Shown one piece after another: positions 63,301 to 64,000 of a stretch of DNA of 64,000 bases. Under the pieces are notes generated by a model. It worked only from the letters and a program-made list of their open reading frames with translations. It was not told the DNA's origin and did not search any database. A program made the translations under genes and the position numbers. The stretch is taken from positions 19,485-83,484 of the forward strand of contig JBPBQV010000036.1 in assembly GCA_050955045.1 (NCBI GenBank), given 5' to 3'. Positions within the stretch are counted from its first letter, which is position 1, and every line of letters begins with the position of its first letter. Source of the DNA: Mucilaginibacter_A sp050955045. GTDB taxonomy: Bacteria > Bacteroidota > Bacteroidia > Sphingobacteriales > Sphingobacteriaceae.

Positions 63301-63785
63301 CTACCTTCATTATCAGTAGTGGCACCAGCTGTTGTACCTTTTACCATTACACTTACGCCAGGCAGCGGAACACCTTTGCTATCAGTAATCTGGCCTTTAA
63401 CCGGCTGATCCTGTACGGCCGAATGTACTTTTTTATCAATAACAATAATATTATTGGTTACATAATAGCCCATTCCTATCGGGTCTAATATATCATGTAA
63501 TACACTATCCAAAATTCTATTATTTACCTGGATATTAATTTTAGTATCACTAGGTACCGTATTCGGACTATAGGCAAAGTTGATGTGGTAAGTTTTACTG
63601 ATTTTTAAAAACACATCTTTTACGGCACTATTTTTAAGGTTTAGCGTGATGCGTGTATTTAAACTTTGATTAGATTTTATTTTTGCTTCTGCTGTACAAA
63701 TACTAAAAAGCAACATTAAAATCAGATATCCTTGTTTGCTGATTACAGATCGTTTCAGACAAATAGGCGGTAAAAATTTTATCAT
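60390..63785 (-). CDS. susC: SusC/RagA-family TonB-dependent transporter with STN domain
   Basis: The 1131-residue outer-membrane transporter has a signal peptide (LILMLLFSICTAEA), an N-terminal STN domain (about 45-115, LNLKNSAVKDVFLKISKTYHINF) and a carboxypeptidase-regulatory-like domain (GQITDSKGVPLPGVSVMVKGT). A plug follows (LSGKVAGVNAIGSSTGPGGSSRVVIRG; DDIETMTVLKGGTAAALYGSRASNGVI), then a long barrel. The STN domain implies signalling to a FecR-type anti-sigma factor, expected just beyond the window. It heads the catabolic locus. Confidence 0.95.
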   Translation of the reverse strand: MIKFLPPICLKRSVISKQGYLILMLLFSICTAEAKIKSNQSLNTRITLNLKNSAVKDVFLKISKTYHINFAYSPNTVPSDTKINIQVNNRILDSVLHDILDPIGMGYYVTNNIIVIDKKVHSAVQDQPVKGQITDSKGVPLPGVSVMVKGTTAGATTDNEGRYNLILPSGSSTLIFTYIGFATQEIAVNNQSVINVKMAESANALNEVVVTALGINRQRKSLGYAVTEVKGEEFTQARENNVGNALSGKVAGVNAIGSSTGPGGSSRVVIRGNGSLSGNNQPLYVVNGMPIDNSVPGGAATINGITSNVDRGDGIGGINPDDIETMTVLKGGTAAALYGSRASNGVILITTKKGRAQKGVGIEFNSTATLEDIAVYPDYQYQYGQGDSGVKPTDLSSAQSTGRRSWGSLIDGSTDYVAADGLTHSYSAQKNNLKNFYQTGSTFTNTLAFTGGSDALTYRFSAADLNSRGLLPGTTFDRKTGNLSVNAKLGSKISIEALAQYNLEKGHNRTGAGDALGNPNWLPYMIANTADVRWLNPGYDASGNEIVWNDAAIASNGYFVANKYKEDDTKNRIISQGSIAYEPIKNLVFKGTVSRDFYNYNYYNVLPTGTLYVPNGQYSAIKSDVSETNGLATINYKTKIVTDFNVSVLGGVNSRSFVNEQLNLNGATFTIPYFYSYTNLATASTVPLTQHLKTNSIFGSADFDYKSLLYLTVTGRKDWFSTLSMANNNIFYPSIGGSFILSDAVKLPAIFNLAKIRASYAQVGGGGPDPYAVNLTYSNVPSSGPTLQNVTSTQITNANLKPYTSTTKEGGIELQMLKNRLSLDVTYYDRKTTNDILNSTISGTSGYNSVLLNVGEISNKGIELLINGTLVKSSNFSWNTSYNFAYNQNKVVKLTEGINSQQLATTVGNWAFINNIVGQPAFALVGTHMLKDAGGNVVFNKTTGFPVQSGLEVLGNSVAPYTMGFTNSFRYKRFNLSVLLDGKFGNKVFSVMEIYATRLGLMKSTLPGRENGLLLSGVDQTGATYSRTVPVSGLRSYYDNYKTYSDLFLHDGSFVKLRQVIFSYNIPVADLKLVKLQSASISFVARNLAILYKKTDNFDPESSFTNSNFQGIESIGLPHTRSFGLNLSVKF

Positions 63786-64000
63786 ATATTTGAGTTATTG
63801 TTTAATACAATGGTTAATTCTTCTGTCAGGAATTGATTGATTACCGGTTCAGGCTTCTTAGCAGGAACGGTTTCGGGTTGGATGTGCTGGTAACACATTC
63901 AACCCACTTTTAAGCTCATACAACTTACATCATAGGCAAATTTTATTACTGGTTTTAAATGAGTTAATAGGTTACTGTTTACTATCGCAGCCTTTTCCAA
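63786..64000. other. Leader region upstream of susC, to window edge
   Basis: 215 bp. A 12-bp near-perfect hairpin lies at 63875-63905 (GGGTTGGATGTG/CACATTCAACCC, 7-nt loop) without a T tract. A minus-strand frame open from the edge to about 63900 could be the tail of an upstream gene, but nothing in it is recognisable. No clear promoter box was found. Confidence 0.4.

Noticed and set aside
63875..63905. Hairpin upstream of susC as a terminator
   Set aside because: The stem is good but no T tract follows on either strand, and no upstream gene is visible to terminate.
1..64000. CRISPR array interpretation of the iterated 11-14-mer
   Set aside because: Copies are irregularly spaced over the whole window, in both orientations and inside genes, with no fixed-length spacers and no cas genes.
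1..64000. The iterated motif as a transcription terminator or promoter in general
   Set aside because: Most copies are not palindromic and do not match the phylum's -33/-7 elements. They fall before, after and within genes in both orientations.
1..64000. The iterated motif as a by-product of common amino-acid runs
   Set aside because: Coding copies are read in different frames and strands giving different peptides, and many copies are intergenic.

Overview
The window looks like the chromosome of a Bacteroidota bacterium, most likely a member of the Sphingobacteriaceae (Pedobacter/Mucilaginibacter-like). The evidence is a SusC/SusD pair, two DUF5686 outer-membrane proteins, GH51 and GH29 glycosidases, a eukaryote-type (GSII) glutamine synthetase, many Sec and lipoprotein signals, starts without Shine-Dalgarno sequences, and several TAnnTTTG promoter boxes typical of the phylum. 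The sequence is AT-rich, roughly 40% GC by eye, apart from one clearly AT-richer gene at 31.6-33.2 kb. I saw no rRNA, tRNA, CRISPR array or transposase.

Region by region. 0-4.1 kb: an operon of an alpha/beta hydrolase and two tandem PlsC-type acyltransferases, then a DUF892 stress protein and a CrtI-type FAD desaturase. 4.2-11.4 kb: a PfpI/DJ-1 protein, a threonine-synthase-like PLP enzyme with its LysR neighbour, asd, yebC, a small coiled-coil gene broken by an in-frame stop, a protein with 43-residue repeats, and trhO. 11.5-16.5 kb: two tandem DUF5686 proteins. 16.8-22.9 kb: pheS coupled to a degenerate Rieske-like lipoprotein and a TetR regulator, rlmD, a phosphoribosyltransferase and a DUF922-like protein. 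23-28.4 kb: a small HMA protein, a CbpA-type DnaJ, adenine deaminase, a perfect 31-bp inverted repeat, an aldo/keto reductase and a lipoprotein methyltransferase. 28.8-37.6 kb: amtB and glnII (nitrogen assimilation), a KAP-like P-loop NTPase, a GH51 arabinofuranosidase and an M1 peptidase. 37.9-45.7 kb: a response regulator and histidine kinase upstream of a CzcCBA-type metal efflux system.

45.8-63.8 kb: a co-oriented catabolic locus closed by a strong terminator at 45.7 kb. SusC/SusD import is followed by a GH29 hydrolase, a cytoplasmic RidA, a D-threonine-aldolase/D-serine-dehydratase-type PLP enzyme and an M19 dipeptidase. A second promoter leads to a Tat-exported RidA, a Tat-exported SelA-like PLP enzyme, a Sec-exported amidohydrolase, a Sec-exported RraA-like protein, a Gfo/Idh dehydrogenase, a sorbosone-dehydrogenase-like propeller fused to cytochrome c, and an SMP-30 lactonase. 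This reads as a two-compartment pathway for a compound containing amino or D-amino acids; the substrate is unknown. A folded, cofactor-loaded PLP enzyme exported together with its own imine-clearing RidA is the most unusual enzymology here.

The most striking signal is not a gene. A short oligomer, TAAAAGAAGYA or its sister form TAAAAACAGYA (in either orientation), occurs about 60 times, roughly once per kilobase. It lies in coding sequence in several reading frames and in many of the intergenic gaps. Several intergenic copies share a longer form of about 23 bp. Density and distribution resemble the DNA-uptake sequences of Neisseria and Pasteurellaceae or the HIP1 motif of cyanobacteria. I know of no described equivalent in this phylum.
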